A DNA stretch of 64,000 nt, taken from positions 620,001 through 684,000 of the forward strand of contig NZ_JAHRWL010000001.1 in NCBI RefSeq assembly GCF_019104745.1, written 5' to 3'. The position numbers and the translations under genes are program-made. This stretch comes from Thalassococcus arenae (lineage in GTDB: Bacteria > Pseudomonadota > Alphaproteobacteria > Rhodobacterales > Rhodobacteraceae). Below the pieces are notes generated by a model. The model was not told the DNA's origin. It searched no databases and saw only the letters and a program-made list of their open reading frames with translations. Shown one piece after another: positions 41,081 through 48,353 of this stretch; position 1 is the first letter of the stretch; every line of letters begins with the position of its first letter.

Positions 41081-41725
41081 TCACGTTTTCGCTGCGGGCG
41101 CGTCCGGCGCGTCGGCGCGCGGCCATTGCCCGGCATCGCGCAGCGCGGTCGAGCTGATGTCGCGCATCGGCACGTTGACATAGCACCAGGCCGGCGGCGC
41201 CGCCAAAGGCAGCAGCCGCGATGCCCGGCCCGACAGGCGTGCGGCGCGGAACACCCGCGACGCGACCGAGGCGCGCGCCGCGATGCGCTGGCCGGGCCGG
41301 GCCAGAACGCCGATCGGGGTGGTCGCCAGGATGTCGCGCCAGCGTTCCCAGCGGTGAAACTGCGCCAGGTTGTCGGCACCCATCAGCCAGACAAAGCGCA
41401 CCCCGGGATGCGCCCGGTGCAACGCCTCCAGCGTCTCGGCGGTGTACAGCGTGCCGCTGCGGGCCTCGAAATCGCTGGCCGCCATGCGCGGATGACCCGC
41501 CAGCAGCGCGCGCGCCGCCTCGAGCCGCCGCGCCAGCGGTGCGGGCGGGCGCGGTTTCAGCGGATTGCCCGGCGAGACCAGCCAGATCACCCGGTCCAGG
41601 CCGAACCGGATCAGCGCATGGCGGCTGATATGCACATGCCCGGCATGCGGCGGATCGAACGACCCGCCCAGCAGGCCGATCGTCTGCCCCGGCCGCAGGC
41701 TTCCGCCTGCTTCGATCCGCGTCAT
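41081..41725 (-). CDS. nadD: Nicotinate-nucleotide adenylyltransferase
   Basis: A 214-residue enzyme that adenylates nicotinate mononucleotide in NAD synthesis. The nucleotidyltransferase motif [22 protein letters not shown] (HxGH, about residues 18-39), [27 protein letters not shown] and the second signature [10 protein letters not shown] (ISSTxxR, about 196) are all present. Start: ATG 41725 gives the normal length; ATG 41737 lies directly against the GGAGG ribosome-binding site and is less likely. Genes such as rsfS or proA that commonly neighbour nadD are absent here. Confidence 0.93.
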   Translation of the reverse strand: MTRIEAGGSLRPGQTIGLLGGSFDPPHAGHVHISRHALIRFGLDRVIWLVSPGNPLKPRPPAPLARRLEAARALLAGHPRMAASDFEARSGTLYTAETLEALHRAHPGVRFVWLMGADNLAQFHRWERWRDILATTPIGVLARPGQRIAARASVASRVFRAARLSGRASRLLPLAAPPAWCYVNVPMRDISSTALRDAGQWPRADAPDAPAAKT

Positions 41726-41946
41726 GTGGCTGTCCATCCTCCGTTTGCGCAGGACAAAGCCGCATTTCCGGCGGGGGCGCAAGCATGCAGGCGCCTGTCC
41801 CTTGGCCGCTCGGCGCCGCCGGCAATGATGCGAACGTGATTGGCGCGCGAGCGGCGCCGCAGCCTAGGACTCGGGAACAGGCCCGCGTCGGGACGGCGCC
41901 CGCACGACACCTGGATACCGCATCGCCGCACAGGAAAGGCCACGCC

Positions 41947-43338
41947 ATGCCGCTTTTTCCCCGCAACCCGGCGCGCAAGGCCCTGGCGCATGTCGCGCTT
42001 GCCCTGACGCTTGTGCTGACCCTGCCCGGCATGTCCGCCGCGCAATCCGTGAAACCGCTGCCCGACTACGTGGTCGCGCAATTCGGCCAGCCGCCCGCCG
42101 TGCCGTCCGGGCCGCTGGCCGACGATCTCGCCGCCGCGCTCGAACGCGCCTTCGTCGCGGGCATGAAACAACCCGCCTGGGCCGAAGCCCAGGCCTCGGC
42201 GCTGGCCATGATGATCGACGCGCGGGATCCGCGCCTGGCCTGGATCCTCGGCGACCTTCTGCGCTTCGCCGCCGGGCGCGATCTCAGCGCGCTGCTCGCC
42301 GACGCCGCCTCGGACCTTCTGGGCAAGGACATGCGCGGCCCGAACGCCTGGGGCACCCTCACCGATCACCTGATCGCCTGGGACATCCCCGCGCCGCCGG
42401 GCTATCTCGACATCAAGCGCGGCATCTTCACCGGCATCGTGCCGGGCTGGGACCGCATCTTTGTCCCCGGCGATATCGACTGGCGGCTGGTGTCCTGGGG
42501 CGGCGTGCTGATCGACGACCGCGCCTACGACACCACCGACCAGCCCTGCAACTGCATCCCCGCCGCCGACAACCCGCCGGTCACCAGCGCGCAGGACGCC
42601 ACCTGGCTGTCCGACGACGCCATCGTCTTCGGGATCGAGATCAACGGCGAGGCCCGCGCCTATCCGCGCCGCATCATGGAGGTGCGCGAGATGGTCAACG
42701 ACACGCTGGGCGGTCGCGATCTGGGCATCCCCTATTGCACGCTTTGCGGCTCGGCCCAGGCCTGGTTCACCGACGACCTGCCCGACGGCGTCGCGCGGCC
42801 GGTGCTGCGCACCTCGGGCCTGCTGATCCGCTCGAACAAGGTGATGTACGACCTGACCAGCTGGTCGGTCTTCGACACCTTCCTCGGCAAGGCGGTGACC
42901 GGGCCGCTGGCCGAAAAGGGCGTCCAGCTGAAACAGGCCACCGTCATCACCTCCGACTGGGGAAGCTGGAAGGCGGCGCATCCCGACACCACCGTGCTTG
43001 TCGAGACGCTCGCGCTTGGCCGTGATCCCGATTTCCGCAACGGCCGCGACGCCAACGGCCCGATCTTTCCGGTGGGCGATGTCGATCCGCGCCTGCCGGT
43101 GCACGAGGACGTCATCGGCGTGCTGACCGCCTCGGGCAAACCGGTCGCCTTCCAGCGCAGCGCCGCCTTCGTCGCCCTGCAAGCCGGACAGCAGGTCGGC
43201 TACGACGATGTCCGCCTGCATCTCGACGGCGGCGGCATCCGCGCCATGGGGGCGGACGGCACCGATCTGGGCAGCCACCAGGCCTTCTGGTTCGCCTGGT
43301 CGCAATTCCACCCTGGCACAGCGCTCTGGCCGAAATAA
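41947..43338 (+). CDS. DUF3179 domain-containing exported protein
   Basis: A 463-residue protein with a signal sequence (KALAHVALALTLVLTLPGMSAAQ). The DUF3179 domain covers about residues 165-455: PCNCIPAADNPPVTSAQDATWLSDDAIVFGIEINGEARAYPRRIMEVREMVNDTLGG, the CxxC in IPYCTLCGSAQAWF, and LPVHEDVIGVLTASGKPVAFQ. The role of the family is unknown; the conserved Cys pair suggests metal or redox function outside the cytoplasm. It is divergent from nadD and alone, followed by a VOC gene after 121 bases. Confidence 0.85.
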   Translation: MPLFPRNPARKALAHVALALTLVLTLPGMSAAQSVKPLPDYVVAQFGQPPAVPSGPLADDLAAALERAFVAGMKQPAWAEAQASALAMMIDARDPRLAWILGDLLRFAAGRDLSALLADAASDLLGKDMRGPNAWGTLTDHLIAWDIPAPPGYLDIKRGIFTGIVPGWDRIFVPGDIDWRLVSWGGVLIDDRAYDTTDQPCNCIPAADNPPVTSAQDATWLSDDAIVFGIEINGEARAYPRRIMEVREMVNDTLGGRDLGIPYCTLCGSAQAWFTDDLPDGVARPVLRTSGLLIRSNKVMYDLTSWSVFDTFLGKAVTGPLAEKGVQLKQATVITSDWGSWKAAHPDTTVLVETLALGRDPDFRNGRDANGPIFPVGDVDPRLPVHEDVIGVLTASGKPVAFQRSAAFVALQAGQQVGYDDVRLHLDGGGIRAMGADGTDLGSHQAFWFAWSQFHPGTALWPK

Positions 43339-43459
43339 CGCGCGCCGGCTTGGCTCGCATTCCGGCGACAGGCGGTTCGTTGAACCGGCGGTCACGCTGG
43401 CCTAATGTGCCGCGAAAATCCCGCTGCAAGCCCGGGATATCCGCAAGGGAACACGCGGC

Positions 43460-43876
43460 ATGATCGCCTATGTCACCGTCGGCGCCGACGACCTCGCCCG
43501 GGCGAAACGGTTCTATTCGGCGTTCCTGCCGGCGCTCGGCTACGACCTCGAAGAGGGCCCCGAGGGCCTGAGCTACGTCATGCCCGCACAACCCGGCCAG
43601 CCCGTCGCCCCGCCCGATTTCTACGTCAAACCGCCCCATGACGGACGCCCGGCCTCGGCCGGAAACGGCAGCATGGTCGCGTTCGAGGCCCGCAGTCAGC
43701 AACAGGTCCGCGACCTTCACGCCGCGGCGCTTGCCGCGGGCGGCACCGACGAGGGCCGGCCGGGGTTCCGCGACGCCTACGGGGCGCATTTCTATGTCGG
43801 CTACCTGCGCGACCCCCAGGGCAACAAGATCGCGCTGTTCTCCTGCGATCCGAACGAACCCGGACGCGACGGATAG
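43460..43876 (+). CDS. VOC family protein (glyoxalase-like)
   Basis: A 138-residue single VOC domain: MIAYVTVGADDLARAKRFYSAFLPALGYDLEEGPEGLSYVMPAQ, then GNGSMVAFEARSQQQVRDLHAAALAAGGTDEGRPGFRDAYGAHFYVGYLRDPQGNKIALFSCDP. This is the 'lyase/bleomycin-resistance-like' VOC subgroup commonly found as stand-alone genes. Metal ligands are partly replaced (no N-terminal His), so it may not be a metal enzyme. GGGAACACG precedes ATG 43460. No functional context. Confidence 0.8.
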   Translation: MIAYVTVGADDLARAKRFYSAFLPALGYDLEEGPEGLSYVMPAQPGQPVAPPDFYVKPPHDGRPASAGNGSMVAFEARSQQQVRDLHAAALAAGGTDEGRPGFRDAYGAHFYVGYLRDPQGNKIALFSCDPNEPGRDG

Positions 43877-44014
43877 ACCGCGCCGGGCGGCGGACGGCCG
43901 CGCATGGACGCGGATCGGGCGCCCGCCGCATGGCGCGCCAAGGGCGCCCACCACCCCCATTGCCCCGCCCCGCGCGCTCCCCTAGAACCTCTGCACCAGC
44001 GACAAGGGGGTCCC

Positions 44015-45670
44015 ATGGCCAGCTACCAGTATGTCTACCACATGGACGGCGTCTCCAAGACCTATCCGGGCGGCAAGAAATGCTTTGAAAACATCCGCCT
44101 GAGCTTCCTGCCCGGCGTCAAGATCGGCGTCGTCGGCGTCAACGGCGCCGGCAAATCGACGCTGATGCGGATCATGGCCGGCATCGACAAGGATTTCTCG
44201 GGCGAGGCCTGGGCCGCCGAAGGCGTGCGCGTCGGGTATCTCCCGCAGGAACCGCAACTCGACGAAACCCTCAATGTCCGCGAAAACGTCATGCTGGGCG
44301 TCGCCGAGAAAAAGGCCAAGCTCGACAAGTACAACGACCTGGCGATGAACTATTCCGACGAGACCGCCGACGAGATGGCGCGCCTCCAGGACGAGATCGA
44401 CAGCGCCAACCTGTGGGATCTCGACAGCCAGATCGACGTCGCGATGGAGGCGCTGCGCTGCCCGCCCGACGACGCCGATGTCTCGACCCTGTCGGGTGGC
44501 GAAAAGCGCCGCGTCGCGCTGTGCAAGCTGCTGCTCGAAGCGCCCGAGATGCTGCTTCTGGACGAACCCACCAACCATCTCGACGCCGAAACCATCGCCT
44601 GGCTGCAGAACCACCTGATCGAATACAAGGGCACGATCCTGATCATCACCCACGACCGCTATTTCCTCGACGACATCACCGGCTGGATTCTCGAACTCGA
44701 CCGCGGCCGCGGCATCCCCTACGAGGGCAACTATTCCGCCTGGCTGGAACAGAAGGCCAAGCGCCTGGAACAGGAAGCGCGCGAGGACAAGGCCAAGCAG
44801 AAGACGCTGGAACGCGAACTGGAATGGATGCGGCAGGGCGCCAAGGCGCGGCAGGCGAAATCCAAGGCCCGCATCCAGGCCTATAACGAGATGGCGGGCC
44901 AGTCCGAACGCGAAAAGATCGGCCGCGCCCAGATCATCATCCCCTCGGGCCCGCGGCTCGGCGCCAAGGTGATCGAGGTCGACGGCCTGAAAAAGGCGAT
45001 GGGCGACAAGCTGCTGATCGAGGACCTGACCTTTTCCCTGCCGCCCGGCGGCATCGTCGGCGTGATCGGCCCCAACGGCGCCGGCAAGTCGACACTGTTC
45101 AAGATGCTGACCGGGCAGGAAAAACCCGACGCCGGCAGCATCGAGTTCGGCGACACCGTGCAACTGGCCTATGTCGACCAGTCCCGCGACGACCTGGCCG
45201 CCAACGACACCGTGTGGGAGGCGATCTCGGGCGGTGCCGAGGTGATCAAGCTGGGCGATGCCGAAATGAATTCCCGCGCCTATTGCGGCGCCTTCAACTT
45301 CAAGGGCGGCGACCAGCAGAAAAAGGTCGGCCAGCTTTCGGGCGGCGAACGCAACCGCGTGCACATGGCGCGGCTGCTGAAATCCGGCGGCAACGTGATC
45401 CTGCTGGACGAACCGACCAACGATCTCGACGTCGAAACCCTGCGCGCGCTCGAAGACGCGCTCGTGGATTTCGCCGGCTGCGCCGTCGTCATCTCGCACG
45501 ACCGCTTCTTTCTGGACCGCATCTGCACCCACATCCTCGCCTTCGAGGGCGAGGCGCATGTGGAATGGTTCGAAGGCGGCTTCACCGATTACGAGGAAGA
45601 CAAGAAGCGGAGGCTTGGCCCGGACGCGGTGGAGCCGAAGCGCGTGAAGTTCAAGAAATTCGTGCGGTAG
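44015..45670 (+). CDS. ettA: Energy-dependent translational throttle protein EttA (ABC-F)
   Basis: A 551-residue ABC-F ATPase that binds the ribosomal E site and gates early elongation by ATP level. Two ABC domains: Walker A GVNGAGKSTLMRI with signature STLSGGEKRRVALCK, and GPNGAGKSTLFKM with QLSGGERNRVHMA. The Lys/Arg-rich linker (EQKAKRLEQEAREDKAKQKTLERELEWMRQGAKARQAKSKARI) between them contacts the P-site tRNA, and YHMDGVSKTYPGGKKCFENIRLSF is the EttA N-terminus. Its stop codon TAG is part of the GTAG head of a REP element (45667-45688). Confidence 0.95.
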   Translation: MASYQYVYHMDGVSKTYPGGKKCFENIRLSFLPGVKIGVVGVNGAGKSTLMRIMAGIDKDFSGEAWAAEGVRVGYLPQEPQLDETLNVRENVMLGVAEKKAKLDKYNDLAMNYSDETADEMARLQDEIDSANLWDLDSQIDVAMEALRCPPDDADVSTLSGGEKRRVALCKLLLEAPEMLLLDEPTNHLDAETIAWLQNHLIEYKGTILIITHDRYFLDDITGWILELDRGRGIPYEGNYSAWLEQKAKRLEQEAREDKAKQKTLERELEWMRQGAKARQAKSKARIQAYNEMAGQSEREKIGRAQIIIPSGPRLGAKVIEVDGLKKAMGDKLLIEDLTFSLPPGGIVGVIGPNGAGKSTLFKMLTGQEKPDAGSIEFGDTVQLAYVDQSRDDLAANDTVWEAISGGAEVIKLGDAEMNSRAYCGAFNFKGGDQQKKVGQLSGGERNRVHMARLLKSGGNVILLDEPTNDLDVETLRALEDALVDFAGCAVVISHDRFFLDRICTHILAFEGEAHVEWFEGGFTDYEEDKKRRLGPDAVEPKRVKFKKFVR

Positions 45671-45688
45671 GGCGGGGTTCACCCCGCC
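45667..45688 (+). repeat. REP palindrome, copy 2 (contains the ettA stop codon)
   Basis: Head GTAG followed by GGCGGGGT-TC-ACCCCGCC. The TAG of the head is the stop codon of ettA (45668-45670). It faces the inverted copy at 45729-45750, 40 bases away; such a head-to-head pair is a BIME-like unit. Confidence 0.92.
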
Positions 45689-45728
45689 GCGCCTCGAACC
45701 AAATCGCGGTCCGATTGGCCGACCGGAC

Positions 45729-45750
45729 GGCGGGGTAAACCCCGCCCTAC
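45729..45750 (-). repeat. REP palindrome, copy 3 (contains the RAYT stop codon)
   Basis: Minus-strand reading: GTAG then GGCGGGGT-TT-ACCCCGCC. The TAG of the head (45747-45749) is the stop codon of the RAYT gene. Opposite in orientation to copy 2. Confidence 0.92.
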
Positions 45751-46265
45751 GCGGCCCATCGGCCTTCTCGGATATCCCGGTGAATGGACGAAAACGGCCA
45801 TTTTTCGGGATCATCTACCAATCCGTGCTTCACCGGGTTGGTCAGGCAATACCGAACATGCGCGCCATTATCCGCCTGATCGCGAATATGGTGCTCCCAA
45901 AACCGCTCTTGCCAAATTCCGACCTGACCCTTCCGTAGGGCGGGGTTCACCCCGCCATCCACGCCAAGCGCGGGGACATCCGGCGCCCGTCCCGCCAACC
46001 GCACGCATTTCGAAAACCGCGCCTTGATCGCGCCCCACCGGTCGGAATAATTCGGATCGTCCTCCGGCAGGGTCCACACCGCATGCATGTGGTCCGGCAA
46101 AACGACCCAGGCATCAATGTGAAACGGCCGCCGCTTGCGCGTGACCAGCACCGCCTCGCGCAGGATGTCGATCTCGTCGACCAGCAGGCGGCTGGTCCGG
46201 TCAGCCAGGCAAACGGTGAAGAATACGGTCGCGGGACAGGGTTTGGGGCGTCGATAATTCGGCAT
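45747..46265 (-). CDS. REP-associated tyrosine transposase (RAYT, TnpA-REP family)
   Basis: A 172-residue Y1/HUH single-strand nuclease of the IS200/IS605-derived RAYT group, which cuts and moves REP palindromes. N-terminus RRPKPCPATVFFTVCLADR is typical. The HUH motif is PDHMHAVW (His59, His61). KARFSKCVRL and GIWQERFWEHHIRDQAD follow; the catalytic Tyr is Tyr139 in HVRYCLTNPVKHGLV, and the end is WPFSSIHRDI. Length is normal. It is bordered at the 3' end by REP copy 3 and at the 5' side by the degenerate copy 5, and contains copy 4 in frame (residues 104-111), so it is associated with its own substrates, as RAYTs are. It separates ettA from the cold-shock gene and looks like an insertion of this module. 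Confidence 0.92.
   Translation of the reverse strand: MPNYRRPKPCPATVFFTVCLADRTSRLLVDEIDILREAVLVTRKRRPFHIDAWVVLPDHMHAVWTLPEDDPNYSDRWGAIKARFSKCVRLAGRAPDVPALGVDGGVNPALRKGQVGIWQERFWEHHIRDQADNGAHVRYCLTNPVKHGLVDDPEKWPFSSIHRDIREGRWAA
45935..45956 (+). repeat. REP palindrome, copy 4, inside the RAYT coding sequence
   Basis: Head GTAG followed by GGCGGGGT-TC-ACCCCGCC, identical to copy 2. On the coding (minus) strand it is read in frame as GGVNPALR (residues 104-111 of the RAYT), in the variable loop before GIWQERFWEH. Confidence 0.92.
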
Positions 46266-46302
46266 GACGCATCATGGCCGATCATCGGTTAACCAAGGGT
46301 GA

Positions 46303-46325
46303 GGCGGGGGTGAACCCCGCCCGAC
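46303..46325 (-). repeat. REP palindrome, copy 5 (degenerate)
   Basis: Minus-strand reading: GTCG then GGCGGGGT-TC-ACCCCCGCC; the head is GTCG, not GTAG, and one extra C is present in the right arm. It lies 38 bases upstream of the RAYT start codon. Confidence 0.8.
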
Positions 46326-46390
46326 GCCCCGCCCCCCTCGCCTTTCCCCTTGCCCTCGCGCCGTCAACCTGTCATACGCACCCTCGCTAC

Positions 46391-46414
46391 GTTACCACTA
46401 TCGCCTACCTGTCT
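46391..46414 (+). promoter_or_regulatory. Conserved upstream block of cold-shock gene 1
   Basis: GTTACCACTATCGCCTACC plus TGTCT, 111 bases before the start codon. The same block occurs 117 bases before the second cold-shock gene. A second shared piece, GCTCTGAC followed by GCCGGGCCG, is at 46443. These mark a shared promoter and long leader. Confidence 0.65.
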
Positions 46415-46501
46415 CCCTAACCGGCTACAGCGCTTCGATTTTGCTCTGACTATGCCGGGCCGCAGCACTTCCGCGTGCGGCGACATTCTAGGAGACACAC
46501 G

Positions 46502-46708
46502 ATGGCCACTGGCACCGTGAAATGGTTCAACACCACCAAAGGCTTCGGCTTCATCCAGCCCGACTCGGGCGGCAAGGACGTGTTCGTGCACATCTCTGCT
46601 GTCGAGCGCGCCGGCCTGACCGGCCTCGCCGACAACCAGAAGATCAAGTTCGACCTGCAGTCCGGCCGTGACGGCCGCGAAAGCGCCGACAACCTCGAAC
46701 TGGTCTGA
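46502..46708 (+). CDS. Cold-shock protein 1 (CspA family)
   Basis: A 68-residue single cold-shock domain protein: [68 protein letters not shown], written here in pieces as RNP1 KGFGFI (residues 13-18) and RNP2 VFVHIS (27-32). It binds single-stranded RNA/DNA and melts RNA structure. ATG 46502 with AGGAGA upstream is the family start; an in-frame upstream ATG at 46475 adds a non-conserved basic stretch. It has a 5' leader of about 110 bases shared with the paralogue at 47670 (same length, most residues identical). Downstream, a DUF2938 gene converges with eight bases between. Confidence 0.95.
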   Translation: MATGTVKWFNTTKGFGFIQPDSGGKDVFVHISAVERAGLTGLADNQKIKFDLQSGRDGRESADNLELV

Positions 46709-46716
46709 GCCACGGC

Positions 46717-47190
46717 TCAGAGGGTCAGCGCCGCGGCATACATGCCCAGGCCAAAGACCGTATGGGCGACAAGCCCCAAGAAGCGCCCCTTTGCGGGCGC
46801 TTCCGTTTTTGACAGGGCCCAGCCCAGTCCCATGCCGGGATGCAGCAGGAACCAGCCGCCGGCGATCACCACCAGCGCAAAGATCCACACCGGCAGAAAA
46901 CTCGGCGCGGCGAACCAGCCCGGCCCGGCGATCAGCGCAAAGATCACGCCATAGACCGCGCCCACCGCATAGTGGAACACCCAGCCCAGGGCCGTTTCGC
47001 CCGAAACCGGCGCCACCGCGCCGATATCGGTGTGAAACACCCGGCCCCGCGGCAGTTGCGCCACCCAGCGCCCGACCCGGCCCCAGTTCGGCATCGGCAC
47101 GCCGGCCAGCCGCGCCAGCAGCCAGGCCCAAAGATCCATCGCCACCGTTCCGCCGATGCCGATGACCAGCCCCGCCCCGATCAAACCCAT
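46717..47190 (-). CDS. DUF2938 family membrane protein
   Basis: A 157-residue integral membrane protein with about four hydrophobic segments: LIGAGLVIGIGGTVAMDLWAWLLARLAG (1-29), VSGETALGWVFHYAVGAVYGVIFALIAGPGWF, FLPVWIFALVVIAGGWFLLHPGMGLGWALSKT, and FLGLVAHTVFGLGMYAAALTL. The 'TVAMDLW' and 'HYAVGAVYG' pattern is typical of DUF2938. Function unknown. ATG 47190 is preceded by GGAGG. It lies between the two cold-shock genes on the opposite strand. Confidence 0.85.
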   Translation of the reverse strand: MGLIGAGLVIGIGGTVAMDLWAWLLARLAGVPMPNWGRVGRWVAQLPRGRVFHTDIGAVAPVSGETALGWVFHYAVGAVYGVIFALIAGPGWFAAPSFLPVWIFALVVIAGGWFLLHPGMGLGWALSKTEAPAKGRFLGLVAHTVFGLGMYAAALTL

Positions 47191-47329
47191 CGTGCCCTCC
47201 GTTTCGCGCCAGCCTGACCCGGACCGGCGCGCAGAGCAAGATCGCGCTGCGACCCGTGCCCCCTGCGGCAAACCCGCCCGATTAACCCTTTTGTCCCGGC
47301 GTGCCACACGCCCCCGGCCACGCGGCACC

Positions 47330-47367
47330 GATCCGTCCCGAAACCGCGCCGAATCGGACGGATCGGT
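47330..47367. repeat. Imperfect repeat unit A with dyad symmetry
   Basis: GATCCGTCC ... GGACGGATC forms an inverted repeat (47330-47338 with 47356-47364). The whole unit is repeated 75 bases on as unit B. Internal parts (CCGAA...GAATCGG) are also shared. Confidence 0.6.
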
Positions 47368-47404
47368 CCGGCGCGCCGCCTCGGCCGCCCGCACCCCGCC
47401 CGGC

Positions 47405-47443
47405 AATCCGTCCCGAATCCGGGTGGAATCGGACGGATCGCTC
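47405..47443. repeat. Imperfect repeat unit B with dyad symmetry
   Basis: AATCCGTCC ... GGACGGATC (47405-47413, 47431-47439), a diverged copy of unit A. The two together could be a regulatory site or a small dispersed element. Confidence 0.6.
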
Positions 47444-47552
47444 AGCCGGCAAGACCCTGCCGATGGCGGTTGATGTTCCGCGCGCCGCGTTCGTCTCGCG
47501 GCAATTTTTCTTGCTCCGACTCACGCGTCATGGCATATCGCGGCCTGCTTGA

Positions 47553-47577
47553 GTTACCACTATCGCCTACCCTGTCT
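47553..47577 (+). promoter_or_regulatory. Conserved upstream block of cold-shock gene 2
   Basis: GTTACCACTATCGCCTACC then CTGTCT, one base longer than the block at 46391. It is preceded by CTTGA. A second shared piece, GCTCTGAC, is at 47609. Confidence 0.65.
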
Positions 47578-47669
47578 GCCTCTTCCGGCGACAGAGCAAC
47601 CGATACTGCTCTGACCGGCGCCGGGCCGTTGCACACCGCACACGGCATTGAAAAGACAGGAGAAAACGG

Positions 47670-47876
47670 ATGGCCACTGGCACCGTCAAATGGTTCAACA
47701 CCACCAAAGGCTACGGCTTCATCGCGCCCGATGGCGGCGGCAAGGACATCTTCGTCCACATTTCCGCCGTGGAACGTTCGGGCCTGACCGGCCTCAAGGA
47801 CAACCAGAAAGTCACGTTCGAGCTGCAGGCCGGCCGTGACGGCCGCGAAAGCGCCGTGGACATCAAGCTCGCCTAA
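47670..47876 (+). CDS. Cold-shock protein 2 (CspA family)
   Basis: A 68-residue paralogue of the protein at 46502, with RNP1 KGYGFI and RNP2 IFVHIS. Differences from copy 1 are mostly conservative (e.g. [31 protein letters not shown]). The start ATG 47670 follows ACAGGAG. The gene has a strong terminator (47907-47945) shared with the converging dodecin gene. The shared leader with copy 1 suggests both arose by duplication that included the promoter, and that the DUF2938 gene and the repeats lie between the copies. Confidence 0.95.
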   Translation: MATGTVKWFNTTKGYGFIAPDGGGKDIFVHISAVERSGLTGLKDNQKVTFELQAGRDGRESAVDIKLA

Positions 47877-47906
47877 GCGCAAGTCTCTGATCTGGAACGA
47901 AAAAAT

Positions 47907-47945
47907 GGCCGGGGTCGCAGCAGCGCCCCGGCCGTTTGCGTTTTG
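47907..47945. terminator. Terminator between cold-shock gene 2 and dodecin
   Basis: GGCCGGGG (47907-47914) pairs with CCCCGGCC (47926-47933) around an 11-base loop; GTTTGCGTTTT follows on the plus strand and AAAAA precedes it (47901-47905). It can serve both converging genes. Confidence 0.78.
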
Positions 47946-47951
47946 GAAAGC

Positions 47952-48155
47952 CTAGTCTGCGAGAACGAAGGTCACCTTCAGATTGACCCGGTACTCGACG
48001 ACCTTGCCATTCTCCACCAACACCTTCTGATCCTGCACCCAGGCGCCCTGGACGTTCTTCAGCGTCTGGCAGGCCCGGTCGACGCCGGTTGCCACGGCAT
48101 CTTCAAAGCTTGTCGCGGACGAGGCGATGATTTCTGTCACACGGGCGACGGTCAT
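47952..48155 (-). CDS. Dodecin family flavin-binding protein
   Basis: A 67-residue dodecin: VTEIIASSATSFEDAVATGVDRACQTLKNVQGAWVQDQKVLVENGKVVEYRVNLKVTFVLAD. This folds as one helix on a three-stranded sheet, twelve of which form a hollow sphere storing flavins. The Trp in GAWVQDQ and Gln/Tyr positions of the isoalloxazine sandwich are present. ATG 48155 with GGAGAAAAC upstream. It stands alone, converging on cold-shock gene 2 with a shared terminator. Confidence 0.93.
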   Translation of the reverse strand: MTVARVTEIIASSATSFEDAVATGVDRACQTLKNVQGAWVQDQKVLVENGKVVEYRVNLKVTFVLAD

Positions 48156-48353
48156 GGTTTTCTCCTTTTCGGACGGGGTTCAGGGCAGTCAGGCCACCAG
48201 CCTACACCATCCGCGCCGATCCCGCATGGGTGCGCACAGATCCGCCGGGTGTCGCAGCGGGGAATGCGATACGCCGTCCCGCGCCCATCCGGCCACGGCG
48301 CGCCGACAGGCTGCGCAAGCGCTGACCCTACCGACCGTTTCGCGTACCGGCCC

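Larger units (their letters stand above)
47191..47669. other. Intergenic region: imperfect repeats and cold-shock leader 2
   Basis: No gene is supported here. The left part carries two similar dyad-containing repeats (47330-47367, 47405-47443). The right part holds the conserved upstream block (47553-47577) and leader of cold-shock gene 2. The DUF2938 promoter must also lie at the left end. Confidence 0.6.
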
